Assembly (NCBI RefSeq): GCF_017883985.1
Contig: NZ_PRDG01000002.1
Span: 310,001-374,000, forward strand
Direction of reading: 5' to 3'
DNA from: Streptococcus oricebi
GTDB lineage: Bacteria; Bacillota; Bacilli; Lactobacillales; Streptococcaceae
Length of the DNA stretch: 64,000 nucleotides
The stretch's first letter is position 1. Every line of letters begins with the position of its first letter. Shown here piece by piece: positions 50,536 to 60,064 of the stretch. The notes under the pieces are model-generated. The model saw nothing but the letters and a program-made list of their open reading frames with translations, made no database searches and was not told the DNA's origin. Made by a program: the position numbers and the translations under genes.

Positions 50536-50706
50536 ATGGAAAGAAGTGTCTTTGGCGTTTTTACGGCTTTTTTATGTGCCATTTGCGTCATCTGTGCCAT
50601 CCAGACCCTGCGTAAGAAACGCTACGGTCTATCGGTTCTTTTTTGGCTCAACGCCTTTACCAACTTAGTCAATACAATTCATGCCTTTTATATGACTTTG
50701 TTTTAA
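50536..50706 (+). CDS. Small conserved membrane protein (56 aa) between dfrA and clpX
   Basis: A 56-codon gene starting MERSVFGVFTAFLC and ending VNTIHAFYMTLF. Two hydrophobic segments flank a basic turn (LRKKRYG). It begins 2 bases after the dfrA stop, so translation is probably coupled. The same small gene is found at this position in other streptococci as I recall, which argues that it is real. Function unknown. Confidence 0.75.
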   Translation: MERSVFGVFTAFLCAICVICAIQTLRKKRYGLSVLFWLNAFTNLVNTIHAFYMTLF

Positions 50707-50753
50707 TAGCAAATTTAATTTAATGTATTAGAAAAAATGGAGTAAAAAATTTC

Positions 50754-51983
50754 ATGCCTACAAATCGAAATAATGATATGATGGTTTATTGTTCTTTCTG
50801 TGGAAAGAACCAAGAGGAAGTTCAAAAGATTATTGCAGGGAACAACGCCTTTATTTGTAATGAGTGTGTGGAGCTGGCCCAGGAGATTATCCGGGAGGAG
50901 CTAGCTGAGGAGGTCTTGGCAGATCTATCAGAGGTTCCAAAACCACAAGAACTTTTGAATATCTTGAACCACTATGTCATCGGTCAAGATCGGGCCAAGA
51001 GAGCCCTAGCGGTTGCTGTCTATAATCACTATAAGCGGATTAACTTCCACGATAGTCGTGAAGAGGAAGATGTGGACCTGCAAAAGTCAAACATTCTGAT
51101 GATTGGTCCGACCGGATCAGGTAAGACCTTCCTGGCTCAGACTCTGGCTCGCAGTCTCAATGTGCCCTTTGCCATTGCGGATGCGACAGCCCTGACAGAG
51201 GCTGGTTATGTCGGAGAAGATGTGGAAAATATCCTGCTCAAGCTCTTGCAGGCTGCTGACTTTAATATCGAGCGGGCAGAGCGTGGTATCATCTATGTTG
51301 ATGAGATTGATAAGATTGCCAAGAAGTCTGAAAATGTCTCTATCACTCGAGATGTATCGGGTGAAGGAGTCCAACAAGCCCTCCTAAAGATTATCGAGGG
51401 AACGGTCGCAAGTGTCCCTCCTCAAGGAGGTCGTAAGCACCCTCAACAGGAGATGATTCAGGTAGATACCAAAAATATTCTCTTTATTGTTGGTGGGGCC
51501 TTTGACGGTATCGAAGAAATCGTCAAGCAACGTCTGGGTGAAAAGGTCATCGGTTTTGGCCAGAACAACCGAGCAATTGATGAGGGTGATTCCTACATGC
51601 AGGAGATTATTTCCGAGGATATCCAAAAGTTTGGTATCATTCCTGAGTTGATTGGCCGCCTACCAGTCTTCGCTGCCTTGGAGCAGTTGACTGTTGAGGA
51701 TTTGGTCCGCATTCTTCGTGAGCCCAAAAATGCCTTGGTTAAGCAATATCAGACCCTCTTGTCCTATGATGATGTCAAGCTTGAGTTTGATGATGAGGCC
51801 CTGCAAGAAATTGCCAATAAGGCTATTGAACGCAAGACAGGTGCGCGTGGTTTACGCTCTATCATCGAGGAAACCATGATGGATGTCATGTTTGAAGTAC
51901 CGAGTCAAGATGGTGTCAAATTAGTCCGTATTACCAAGGAGGCAGTGGCAGGTACAGACAAGCCGATCCTAGAAACTGCTTAA
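50754..51983 (+). CDS. clpX: ATP-dependent Clp protease ATP-binding subunit ClpX
   Basis: 409 aa AAA+ unfoldase that feeds tagged proteins to ClpP. The N-terminal zinc-binding domain has Cys13, Cys16, Cys35 and Cys38. Walker A is GPTGSGKT at 118-125 and Walker B is IIYVDEIDK near 182-190. The ClpP-docking loop IGFG is seen in [10 protein letters not shown] near 265. The sensor region [11 protein letters not shown] is near the C-terminus. A terminator separates it from engB, but the order clpX-engB is conserved. Confidence 0.97.
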   Translation: MPTNRNNDMMVYCSFCGKNQEEVQKIIAGNNAFICNECVELAQEIIREELAEEVLADLSEVPKPQELLNILNHYVIGQDRAKRALAVAVYNHYKRINFHDSREEEDVDLQKSNILMIGPTGSGKTFLAQTLARSLNVPFAIADATALTEAGYVGEDVENILLKLLQAADFNIERAERGIIYVDEIDKIAKKSENVSITRDVSGEGVQQALLKIIEGTVASVPPQGGRKHPQQEMIQVDTKNILFIVGGAFDGIEEIVKQRLGEKVIGFGQNNRAIDEGDSYMQEIISEDIQKFGIIPELIGRLPVFAALEQLTVEDLVRILREPKNALVKQYQTLLSYDDVKLEFDDEALQEIANKAIERKTGARGLRSIIEETMMDVMFEVPSQDGVKLVRITKEAVAGTDKPILETA

Positions 51984-51997
51984 AATAAGAGATAAAA

Positions 51998-52026
51998 AAC
52001 TCCGCTGAAGTCTCAACGGAGTTTTT
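51998..52026 (+). terminator. Terminator after clpX
   Basis: AACTCCG (51998-52004) pairs perfectly with CGGAGTT (52017-52023), followed by TTT. The engB ATG is only 16 bases further on, so read-through probably supplies engB. Confidence 0.75.
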
Positions 52027-52041
52027 CCTAAAAGGAGAAAG

Positions 52042-52629
52042 ATGGAAATCAATATTCATAATGCTGAGATTTTGCTCAGCGCGGCCAATAAATCCCACTA
52101 TCCCCAAGACGACCTGCCAGAAATTGCCCTAGCTGGGCGCTCCAATGTCGGCAAGTCTAGCTTTATCAACAGCCTGCTCAATCGTAAAAATCTAGCCCGA
52201 ACCTCCGGTAAGCCAGGCAAAACCCAGCTCCTTAATTTTTTCAATATTGATGACAAGCTCCGTTTCGTTGATGTTCCGGGCTATGGCTATGCCAAGGTCT
52301 CTAAGAGCGAGCGGGCCAAGTGGGGGCGGATGATTGAGGAATACCTGACTAATCGGGAAAACCTTCGGGCAGTGGTCAGCCTGGTTGACTTGCGCCATGA
52401 CCCCAGTGCCGATGATGTGCAAATGTATGAATTTCTTAAATACTATGAAATTCCGGTCATCCTGGTCGCTACCAAGGCCGATAAGATTCCTCGAGGTAAG
52501 TGGAACAAGCACGAAAGCGCCATTAAAAAGAAATTGGACTTTGATAAAAATGATGATTTTATCATTTTTTCAGCGGTTGACAAAATCGGCCTAGACCAGT
52601 CCTGGCAGGCCATTCTGGACAAAGTTTAA
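52042..52629 (+). CDS. engB: Ribosome biogenesis GTPase EngB/YsxC
   Basis: 195 aa GTPase needed for late 50S assembly. G1 is [10 protein letters not shown] (33-42), G3 is DVPGYG (near 79), and G4 is TKADK (near 148). AAAGGAG precedes the ATG. Partner of clpX in a conserved streptococcal order. Confidence 0.96.
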   Translation: MEINIHNAEILLSAANKSHYPQDDLPEIALAGRSNVGKSSFINSLLNRKNLARTSGKPGKTQLLNFFNIDDKLRFVDVPGYGYAKVSKSERAKWGRMIEEYLTNRENLRAVVSLVDLRHDPSADDVQMYEFLKYYEIPVILVATKADKIPRGKWNKHESAIKKKLDFDKNDDFIIFSAVDKIGLDQSWQAILDKV

Positions 52630-52754
52630 AATCTGTCGGAAAAGACTGGCAAAATGCTAAACTGTTATCAAATTGTAAAATAAGCGTCTTCTTTTTTGTC
52701 TGGGAATATGATACAATTTCTATACTATATTATTTAACTAGGAGAAAGTTACTC

Positions 52755-53447
52755 GTGAAAAAGAAGGACAAGCGAATTTTAACAGCCCTAACCCTGACTT
52801 TTGGGGCTCTTGTAGCGGGAATTTTAATTTTATCAAATCGGGTGGAAAAGGCTAGCGCCAATGAAGGCTATCAAGTGGCCTACAATCCAACCTGGGCCCT
52901 GATTTCGCAAATCGGTGAGACAGCCCGTCAACTGGGCCAAGAAAATGACCTTTATGCTTCTGTGATGATTGCACAAGCGATTTTGGAAAGTAATTCTGGT
53001 CAGTCTACCTTGTCATCAGCGCCTCACTATAATCTTTTTGGAGTGAAAGGCCAGTATGCTGGTCAAGCGGCCAATATGCAGACCTGGGAAGATGATGGCC
53101 AAGGGAACGCCTATAAAATCAACGCTGATTTCCGTTCCTATCCAAGCTATTATGAGTCCCTGCTTGACTATGTCAATATCCTGCGTCAGGGTTACTATGC
53201 CAATGCTTGGAAGAGCAATACCAATAGCTACTTGGAAGCGACCGAAGCCTTGACAGGTGTCTACGCAACAGATACAAGCTATAGCGCCAAGCTAAATCGG
53301 ATTATCGAAAAATACAATCTAACCCAGTACGACGTTCTTGAAACGCAAGGAGAAGCAGGGGCTGTTGGTGTGGTCTATAACCCCTACCGTCAGCAGTACA
53401 CTTCCCAAGATGTTTTGAATCTAGACATCGCTTGGGCAAATAGATAA
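52755..53447 (+). CDS. Secreted glucosaminidase (GH73 family peptidoglycan hydrolase)
   Basis: 230 aa with a GTG start at 52755 and GGAGAAAG upstream. The signal segment is residues 8-28 (ILTALTLTFGALVAGILIL). The GH73 domain covers about 45-200, with the catalytic Glu in MIAQAILESNSGQSTLS and NLFGVKG downstream. It should cut wall glycan between GlcNAc and MurNAc. No wall-binding repeats, so it is a compact autolysin-type enzyme. The final 30 residues (NPYRQQYTSQDVLNLDIAW) are not part of the enzyme core. Confidence 0.88.
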   Translation: MKKKDKRILTALTLTFGALVAGILILSNRVEKASANEGYQVAYNPTWALISQIGETARQLGQENDLYASVMIAQAILESNSGQSTLSSAPHYNLFGVKGQYAGQAANMQTWEDDGQGNAYKINADFRSYPSYYESLLDYVNILRQGYYANAWKSNTNSYLEATEALTGVYATDTSYSAKLNRIIEKYNLTQYDVLETQGEAGAVGVVYNPYRQQYTSQDVLNLDIAWANR

Positions 53448-53454
53448 AAACTAT

Positions 53455-53490
53455 CTCAGCCATAAAATTTCTATATGGTTGAGGTTTTTT
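53455..53490 (+). terminator. Terminator after glucosaminidase gene
   Basis: CTCAGCCATA (53455-53464) pairs with TATGGTTGAG (53474-53483) with one wobble pair, then GTTTTTT. Confidence 0.8.
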
Positions 53491-53531
53491 ATTTATGGTA
53501 AAATAGCTAGTAAATAAATTGAGGAGTTGTC

Positions 53532-54935
53532 ATGGTAGAAAATACTTCAAAACTGACTAGTCAAAATCATAATTTTGAGAATGAAGGGGAATTTCAGCGT
53601 AAGATGACCAGCCGTCATCTCTTTATGCTGTCGCTAGGTGGTGTCATTGGAATAGGACTTTTCCTGAGTTCAGGCTACACTATTGGACAGGCAGGTTCTT
53701 TTGGAGCTATTTTGTCTTATTTGGTGGAGGCGATTGTTGTCTATCTGGTCATGCTATCACTGGGTGAGTTGACAGTCGCCATGCCAGTGACAGGTTCCTT
53801 TCATACTTATGCCACTAAATTTATCAGCTCAGGTACAGGTTTTACCATTGCTTGGCTCTACTGGCTTTGTTGGACAGTGGCTCTGGGAACGGAATTTCTG
53901 GGGGGCAGGCTTGCTCATGCAACGCTGCTTTCCTGGAGTGCCTGAGTGGATCTTTGCGGGTGTCTTTGCGACGGTTATTTTTGCCCTTAACGCCCTCAGT
54001 GTCAAGTTTTTGCGGAAGCAGAATTTTACTTTTCAAGTATTAAGGTTTTGACTATTGTTGCTTTTATCATTCTGGGTCTTTTGGCCATGTTTGGCTTTTT
54101 GCCGATGAAAGACGGGAGTCCGGCACCTTATTTTAGCAATTTGACGGAACATGGTCTCCTACCTAATGGCTTTATTGCTGTCGTTTCGGTCATGCTAGCA
54201 GTCAATTACGCTTTTTCAGGTACCGAGCTAATCGGGATTGCGGCTGGTGAGACGGACAATCCGACCGAGGCTGTTCCCAAGGCCATTAAAACAACCATCG
54301 GCCGCTTGGTGATTTTCTTTGTACTAACCATTTTTGTCCTGGCTTCGCTTTTGCCCATGAAGGAAGCTGGGGTCTCTAAAGCGCCTTTCGTTGCTGTTTT
54401 TGATAAAATTGGCCTGCCCTTTGCTGCAGACATCATGAACTTTGTCATCTTAACGGCGATTTTGTCGGCTGGAAACTCGGGCCTCTATGCCTCCAGTCGT
54501 ATGCTTTGGTCGCTCTCTAATGAAGAAATGATTAGTAAAAAAGTAGTGAAAATCAACCAGTATGGGGTTCCTATGCGGGACCTGCTTCTATCCATGCTAG
54601 GGGCTGTTCTGGCACTCTTTTCCAGTGTCTACGCAGCAGATACGGTCTTTCTGGCCTTGGTTTCTATCGCAGGCTTTGCCGTAGTGGTGGTCTGGCTCTC
54701 CATTCCTATTGCCCAAATCCGTTTTCGCAAGGAATGGCTGAAAGAACACGATGAAAAGGATTTGGCCTACAAAACGCCTTTTAATCCGATTTTGCCTTAT
54801 GCCACAATCATCTTGCTAGCCATTTCCATTATCGGGATTGCTTGGGATAGTTCGCAACGGACTGGGCTTTACTTCGGTATTCCTTTCATTATCTTATGCT
54901 ATATTTATCACTATCTGCGTTATAAAAAATGGTAA
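53532..54935 (+). pseudogene. mmuP: S-methylmethionine permease mmuP, two compensating frameshifts
   Basis: An amino-acid permease of the APC family: [26 protein letters not shown] at the start and about 12 helices overall. The frame shifts by +1 at a run of six G (53900-53905), where five would give the expected EFLGAGLL, and shifts back at a run of five T (54007-54011), where six would give VKFFAEAEF. Total length is 1404 bases, a whole number of codons, so a corrected protein would have 467 aa. In between, the original frame meets a TGA at 53943. Either both are sequencing errors in homopolymers or the gene is inactive. mmuM follows 11 bases later and is intact, fitting import and use of S-methylmethionine. 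Confidence 0.85.
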
Positions 54936-54946
54936 AGGAGAAAAAG

Positions 54947-55894
54947 ATGGGAAAATTTCGCCAAGCCCTAGAAGAAAGGGAGGTCTTGATTTTAGACGGT
55001 GGCCTAGGTACCGAGCTGGAATTTCAGGGTTATGATGTCTCGGGCCAACTCTGGTCTGCCAAGTATCTTTTGGACAATCCAGCAGTTTTACAAGGCATCC
55101 ATGAACTCTATGTCCGAGCAGGGAGCGACATCATTACAACAGCTAGCTATCAAGCGACGCTTGAGGGATTAAAAGCCTATGGTTTGCCTGAAAAACAAGC
55201 TCTTTCTCTATTAAGATTAACGGTTGAACTGGTTCAAAAGGCTATTGCCCAAGTCTGGCAGGATTTGTCAGAAGACGAGCGGCAGAAGCGACCTTATCCC
55301 CTGGTTGCAGGCAGTGTCGGTCCCTATGCAGCCTATCTGGCGGACGGTTCTGAATATACGGGGGCTTATCAGTTGACCAAGGAAGAATATCAGGATTTTC
55401 ACCGCCCACGGATTGCCGCTCTTTTGGAAGCGGGAGCAGATTTATTAGCTATCGAAACCATTCCCAATGCGGCAGAAGCTGCGGCACTAGTTGATTTGCT
55501 AGCAAAGGAATTTCCAACTACGGAGGCTTATTTTTCCTTTACCGCAAAAAATGGGCAGCAGCTGGTAGACGGCACAGATATAGCTGACTTAGGAGCCCTC
55601 TGCCAAGCTAGTCCCCAGGTTTTAGCCTTAGGTATCAACTGTACACCGCCCGCTTTTCTTTCTTCTCTATTGGAAAGACTAAAGACGACCAGTGCTAAAC
55701 CCCTCTTGACCTATCCAAATTCTGGTGAGATTTATGACGGAAACAAGAAAACCTGGCACAAGGACAAGGAAGAAAGTCAGACCTTGCTTTCTTACAGCAA
55801 GCTTTGGCAAGAAAAAGGAGTGAGGCTAGTCGGAGGTTGCTGTCGAACCCGCCCTGCGGACATTGCCGAATTAGCTTCTTATTTCAAGGGCTAA
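54947..55894 (+). CDS. mmuM: Homocysteine S-methyltransferase
   Basis: 315 aa. Makes methionine from homocysteine and S-methylmethionine. The ATG at 54947 has AGGAG six bases upstream; an earlier ATG at 54929 overlaps the permease end and lacks a site. LDGGLGTELE at the N-terminus, GINCTPP (about 225) and VGGCCRTRP (about 299) supply the three zinc-binding cysteines. Paired with the damaged permease mmuP. Confidence 0.93.
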   Translation: MGKFRQALEEREVLILDGGLGTELEFQGYDVSGQLWSAKYLLDNPAVLQGIHELYVRAGSDIITTASYQATLEGLKAYGLPEKQALSLLRLTVELVQKAIAQVWQDLSEDERQKRPYPLVAGSVGPYAAYLADGSEYTGAYQLTKEEYQDFHRPRIAALLEAGADLLAIETIPNAAEAAALVDLLAKEFPTTEAYFSFTAKNGQQLVDGTDIADLGALCQASPQVLALGINCTPPAFLSSLLERLKTTSAKPLLTYPNSGEIYDGNKKTWHKDKEESQTLLSYSKLWQEKGVRLVGGCCRTRPADIAELASYFKG

Positions 55895-56021
55895 AAAGGT
55901 TTTGAAACTCCAATTGGCCCATTGATAAGATGCTTTCAATCGAGGCAAGTCTGGGATAAATACCTAAGAAACTGGTCTTGAACCGATTTTTTCTTTTGGG
56001 AAAATAAAAACCAGGAAAGCC

Positions 56022-56050
56022 TTTTCAATCCTTGGATTTTATGCTATACT
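56022..56050 (+). promoter_or_regulatory. Promoter of the formate/nitrite transporter gene
   Basis: TTTTCA (56022-56027) and TATACT (56045-56050) with a 17-base spacer; an extended -10 TG lies at 56042-56043. Confidence 0.65.
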
Positions 56051-56085
56051 ATTATTTGTAATAAAAATCACAAGGAAGAAATCAA

Positions 56086-56883
56086 ATGGCAGAATCACTT
56101 TTTCTAGAAAAACTCACCCAGGCCTGTGGCAAGAAAGAAAGTCTCTTTGACCGCAGTAAGGGCAAGTATGCAGTCCGTTCAATCTTTGCAGGAGCTTTCT
56201 TGACCCTGAGTACCGCAGCTGGTGCCATTGGGGCGGATGTTATCAATAAGGCGATTCCAGGTCTTGGTCGCTTTGTCTTTCCAGCCTTCTTTGTCTGGGG
56301 GTTAGCCTATATCGTCTTTTTAAATGCCGAGTTGGTTACCTCTAATATGATGTTTTTGACAGCAGGGAGCTACTTGAAGAAGTTGAAGTGGCAGAAGGCC
56401 TTTCTCATCCTGCTCTACTGTACTCTTTTTAATCTTATTGGGGCCTTGATTGCTGGCTGGCTCTTTGCCAATTCCGCAGCCTTTGAGGGCTTAAACAAGG
56501 ATAGCTTTATCGTTAAGGTAGTAGAGATGAAACTGGCGCGGTCAAATGAATTGATTTTGCTGGAGGGAATCCTAGCCAATGTCTTTGTAAATATTGCTAT
56601 TCTCTGCTTTATCCTGGTCAAGGACGGAACGGCTAAGCTACTTCTGGTCCTATCGGCTATTTACATGTTTGTATATCTGACTAATGAGCATATTGCAGCC
56701 AACTTTGCCTCCTTTGCCATTGTCAAATTCCACCCCATTGCAGACTCCGTTAAGAACTTTGATTTGGCAAATATCTTCCGTCACTGGGGAGTGACCTGGA
56801 TTGCCAACCTTATTGGCGGTGGCTTCTTAATCGGTCTCCCTTATGCCTTTCTTAATAAAAAAGAAGATACCTATCTTGATTGA
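56086..56883 (+). CDS. Formate/nitrite transporter family channel
   Basis: 265 aa with six transmembrane helices. FNT features include GAFLTLSTAAGAIGADVI (first half), LNAELVTSNMMFL and NEHIAANFASFA, plus a C-terminal GVTWIANLIGGGFLIGLPYAF. In a fermenting streptococcus, export of formate made by pyruvate formate-lyase is the likely role; nitrite cannot be excluded. AAGGAAG precedes the ATG. Monocistronic, with its own promoter and terminator. Confidence 0.88.
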   Translation: MAESLFLEKLTQACGKKESLFDRSKGKYAVRSIFAGAFLTLSTAAGAIGADVINKAIPGLGRFVFPAFFVWGLAYIVFLNAELVTSNMMFLTAGSYLKKLKWQKAFLILLYCTLFNLIGALIAGWLFANSAAFEGLNKDSFIVKVVEMKLARSNELILLEGILANVFVNIAILCFILVKDGTAKLLLVLSAIYMFVYLTNEHIAANFASFAIVKFHPIADSVKNFDLANIFRHWGVTWIANLIGGGFLIGLPYAFLNKKEDTYLD

Positions 56884-56936
56884 TTTTCCTCTGATTTAAG
56901 AAGGAAAAGATGATTTAAATAATCTGATGAACTAAG

Positions 56937-56970
56937 ACAAACTTTCTCTTTGTGGGAAGTTTGTTTTTTT
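56937..56970 (+). terminator. Terminator after the transporter gene
   Basis: ACAAACTTTC (56937-56946) pairs with GGAAGTTTGT (56955-56964), one mismatch, followed by six T. Confidence 0.85.
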
Positions 56971-57144
56971 GCCTCTAAAAGCCTATGGGACGGGCTTATT
57001 TCTTGTCTCCATACTTTATCTATGCTATTCTAGATTGGTGTGTCTAAGCTGGTGCTAGGTGGACATTTTGGGAAGGATAAGAAGCTTTCTTTCCTTATCT
57101 TGCAAGATTTAGCAGTAGACACAAGTAATTTTAAGGAGGAACTC

Positions 57145-57993
57145 GTGAAGAAGAGTTTAGAATACGTCAAAGAAAAACCGTCTAAAAATTGGTGGCCAGC
57201 CTTGCTTTATTATTTCCTGTTTGCTGTACTGGGAGCAGCTCTTGTCAGTCCATTTACGACTTGGATCAGTCCAGACAAGGGGATTGTAGAGCAAATTGGG
57301 GGCCTTTATACCTTTGCTGGCTCTACCTTTTTAGCCATCGCTTATACCCTTTGGATAAAAAAGCGTTCCATCAGGGCTTTAGGTTTTAAAAAGGAGAACT
57401 GCCTTGGCCAATATGGTTTGGGTCTCATTCTGGGCTTGGGCATGGCCTGCTGTGTCATTGGTACGGCTAGTCTTTTTTCCGGCTTTAGCTTTGCTAGCCA
57501 GGATTCTGTTGACTGGCTCTGGATTTTAGTAGCGGCTTTAGGTTTCTTTATTCAGGGTCTGACCGAGGAAGTCTTGACTCGGGGCTATTTATTTAACGAG
57601 CTGGCTAGTCACCTTTCTAGAGTTTGGGCGACGCTCATCAGCGCTCTAGCCTTTATGGGCCTACATGCTGCCAATCCAGGAATGACCTTGATGCCAGTTA
57701 TCAATCTCTTTGTATTTGGTTTGGTCTTTGCCTTGCTCTTTTGGCTGACTGATAATATCTGGTTGGTAGGAGCGGCCCATTCTATTTGGAATTTTACGCT
57801 TGGCCCTCTTTTGGGGATTGAGGTCAGCGGTCAGGTCTTTCCAAAAACTATTTTTATCTCTCAAGCTAGGGCTGATTTGCCCCTAATCAATGGCGGTAGT
57901 TTTGGAGTGGAGGCTAGCATTTTTACAACGTTTTTTGGTCTCTTGGCCTGTCTTTATATGGTCTGTCTCTTGCGTAAAAGGGGGGAAAACTGA
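57145..57993 (+). CDS. CPBP family intramembrane glutamic endopeptidase
   Basis: 282 aa with a GTG start at 57145 and AAGGAGGA upstream; the frame is open 35 codons earlier, but without a ribosome site. About eight membrane helices. The CPBP motifs are complete: EEVLTRGYLF (EExxxR), FMGLHAA (FxxxH) and HSIWNF (HxxxN). Relatives process prenylated or peptide substrates or give bacteriocin self-protection; the substrate here is unknown. Its stop overlaps the following phosphodiesterase gene by one base, so the two are coupled. Confidence 0.88.
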   Translation: MKKSLEYVKEKPSKNWWPALLYYFLFAVLGAALVSPFTTWISPDKGIVEQIGGLYTFAGSTFLAIAYTLWIKKRSIRALGFKKENCLGQYGLGLILGLGMACCVIGTASLFSGFSFASQDSVDWLWILVAALGFFIQGLTEEVLTRGYLFNELASHLSRVWATLISALAFMGLHAANPGMTLMPVINLFVFGLVFALLFWLTDNIWLVGAAHSIWNFTLGPLLGIEVSGQVFPKTIFISQARADLPLINGGSFGVEASIFTTFFGLLACLYMVCLLRKRGEN

Positions 57994-59768
57994 TGACGAT
58001 TCAAGTAAGAAAACTCTTTAAAGAAGTTTGGTCTAATCTTTATCGCCATAAATTTACCTACTATTCAAGGGCTGTCCTCTTGCAGCTAGTCATGACTAGT
58101 CTGGGAGTAGGCTTGATGAAGTTGGTCTTTCAATTTATCCTCCTGACTTCTGGTCAGGAAAATTTAACCAAGGATAGCCTGTTTAGCATGCTAGTTAACC
58201 CCGTAAGTCTGGCCCTTATCGTCCTTTTTATCCTGGTTATGGCTGGTCTTATCTTCTTTGAATTTTCAGTTTTGACCCTGATGGTTTATGGTAGCTATCA
58301 AGAGGATTATTTCTCCTGGAAGTCACTTCTGAAAAATGCCTGGCTGAGCTTTCGCAAGCTAAATTGGCGACAGTTTCCAGTCTTTCTCTTATACTTGATT
58401 TCTATGGTACCTGTGGCCAATCTTGGCCTCAGTTCCATCTTGACTGAAAATCTCTTTATTCCAAAGTTCATCAGCGGGGAGCTGACCAAGACTTCCTTGG
58501 GAGCAGTAGCTTATCCCTTGGCTCTTTTGTTCTTTTCCTACATCAATTTGCGGCTCTTATTCACCCTGCCACTGACGGTGACTAATGATTTGACTATTTG
58601 GGATAATATCAAGCGCAGTTGGAAGTTGACCAGAAAAGGCAAGTTTAAACTAGGCTTGGTCTGGGGAAGTTTTGAGCTGATATTTACCTTCTTGACCCTC
58701 TTGCTCTTAACCTTCCTTTTAATCATCATGGTTCTGCTGGATCCCCAGGGTAGCAATCTCTTATATGAGACCATCTTTTTCACTGGCTTGAAGGTGCTTA
58801 TTTTCTTCTTTAGCCTCCTATCTAAACTATCCATTGTAGCCATTATGGTTCGAATCATCATGGAGGAAAAGGAGCTGTCAGCTAGTATTTTGGCTCATGA
58901 AAAAGAAGAGCCTAAGAAATCTAAAGTCCTTTCGCTCCTAATCACGCTAGCCCTGCTCCTTAGCCTTGTCAATAATAGCTTGATTCTTTTTACAGTAGAC
59001 CTAAATCCCAATAGTCTGACTATTGGTCACCGCGGTTATGTCAGTAAGGGAGTTGAGAACTCTTTGGAAGGACTTGAAGGAGCTGCCAAGGAGGGGGTGG
59101 ACTATGTGGAGATGGATATTCTCCTCACCAAAGACCACAAGTTTGTCGTTATGCATGATTACAATCTCAAGCGTTTAGTAGGCCTTGATAAGCAGGTGGC
59201 GGATATGACCTTTGATGAAGTAGTAGGACTGCCAATCAGCCAAGACGGCCATAAGAGCAAGCTGCCTTCTTTTGAGGAATTTGTCCAAAAAGCTAAAGAA
59301 CTAAAGGTTAAACTCTTGGTCGAACTCAAACCTCACGGTTCAGAGCCTGATAATTATGTGGACCTCTTTATTGCCGAAATGCGCCGTCTAGGGGTAGATA
59401 GGGATTACAAGGTCATGTCGCTAGACTTAAAGGTCATGGAAGCCATTGAAGAAAAGGCTCCTGAGATGGATACAGGCTATGTCATTCCCTTACAATTCGG
59501 TGATTTTGCTAAGAATAAGGTAGACTTTTTTGTCATCGAGGATTTCTCTTACAATGATGGCCTGGTGGCCCAGGCCCAAAAAGAGAAAAAAGAAGTCTTT
59601 GTCTGGACCATTAACGAAGAGGATCAAATGGTCAAATATCTGGAAAAACCAGTGACTGGGATTATTACCGACTATCCAAACCTAGTTAAGAAGGAAAAGC
59701 AAGAACTCAAGGAAAAGAACACTTACTTTGATAAATTGCTACGTCAACTAGTCACCAGTTTAAAATAA
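57993..59768 (+). CDS. Membrane-anchored glycerophosphodiester phosphodiesterase
   Basis: 591 aa. The N-terminal 330 residues hold six to eight membrane helices (GPDPase membrane domain). The C-terminal GDPD domain begins at about 345 with TIGHRGYVSKGVENSLEG, then EMDILLTKDHKFVVMHD holding the metal and catalytic His residues, and VELKPHG. It hydrolyses glycerophosphodiesters to glycerol 3-phosphate and an alcohol, probably on the outer face. Coupled to the CPBP protease. The domain combination is known in Firmicutes. Confidence 0.9.
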   Translation: MTIQVRKLFKEVWSNLYRHKFTYYSRAVLLQLVMTSLGVGLMKLVFQFILLTSGQENLTKDSLFSMLVNPVSLALIVLFILVMAGLIFFEFSVLTLMVYGSYQEDYFSWKSLLKNAWLSFRKLNWRQFPVFLLYLISMVPVANLGLSSILTENLFIPKFISGELTKTSLGAVAYPLALLFFSYINLRLLFTLPLTVTNDLTIWDNIKRSWKLTRKGKFKLGLVWGSFELIFTFLTLLLLTFLLIIMVLLDPQGSNLLYETIFFTGLKVLIFFFSLLSKLSIVAIMVRIIMEEKELSASILAHEKEEPKKSKVLSLLITLALLLSLVNNSLILFTVDLNPNSLTIGHRGYVSKGVENSLEGLEGAAKEGVDYVEMDILLTKDHKFVVMHDYNLKRLVGLDKQVADMTFDEVVGLPISQDGHKSKLPSFEEFVQKAKELKVKLLVELKPHGSEPDNYVDLFIAEMRRLGVDRDYKVMSLDLKVMEAIEEKAPEMDTGYVIPLQFGDFAKNKVDFFVIEDFSYNDGLVAQAQKEKKEVFVWTINEEDQMVKYLEKPVTGIITDYPNLVKKEKQELKEKNTYFDKLLRQLVTSLK

Positions 59769-59780
59769 ACCAATAAATCA

Positions 59781-59816
59781 AAAAAGATTGCGCAAATAGC
59801 TTGCAATCTTTTTTTT
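59781..59816 (+). terminator. Terminator after phosphodiesterase gene
   Basis: AAAAAGATTGC (59781-59791) pairs perfectly with GCAATCTTTTT (59803-59813), followed by more T. Its 3' arm overlaps the -35 of rplJ. Confidence 0.85.
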
Positions 59817-59829
59817 GATGTGCTATACT
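59801..59829 (+). promoter_or_regulatory. Promoter of rplJ-rplL
   Basis: TTGCAA (59801-59806) and TATACT (59824-59829) with a 17-base spacer and an extended -10 TG at 59821-59822. Confidence 0.75.
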
Positions 59830-59839
59830 TATTCATGGT

Positions 59840-60050
59840 TTGAAAAAACTGCCTAAGACAGTAGGGGAGCTAGACTCATAAAAATCCTACCGAGGACAAA
59901 CAATCATCAATAGTGGATTGAGATAAGATGCTAGCTTAATACAGCTTACGTTTTATTTCAGTTCACTAGAGAAGAAATAGTTTGTACTTTCGTGTCTAGG
60001 TTTGGGCGCGTTTTTCTTTTGAAAAATAATCCCAAGCAAAATAAAAACGG
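59840..60050 (+). promoter_or_regulatory. L10 ribosomal-protein leader RNA
   Basis: The 235-base leader contains GACAGTAGGG and CCTACCGAGGACAAAC, the paired motif typical of the Firmicutes L10 leader to which the L10-L12 complex binds. Further pairing is seen between GAGAAGAAATAG-like segments, and a T-rich tract near 60010 may be an attenuator end. Assigned from memory of the family, not a model search. Confidence 0.8.
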
Positions 60051-60064
60051 AGGTAAACAAAATA

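Noticed and set aside
53900..54011. Programmed ribosomal frameshifting in mmuP
   Set aside because: There is no slippery heptamer with a following structure or internal ribosome site, and two opposite shifts would be needed; mutation or sequencing error is simpler.
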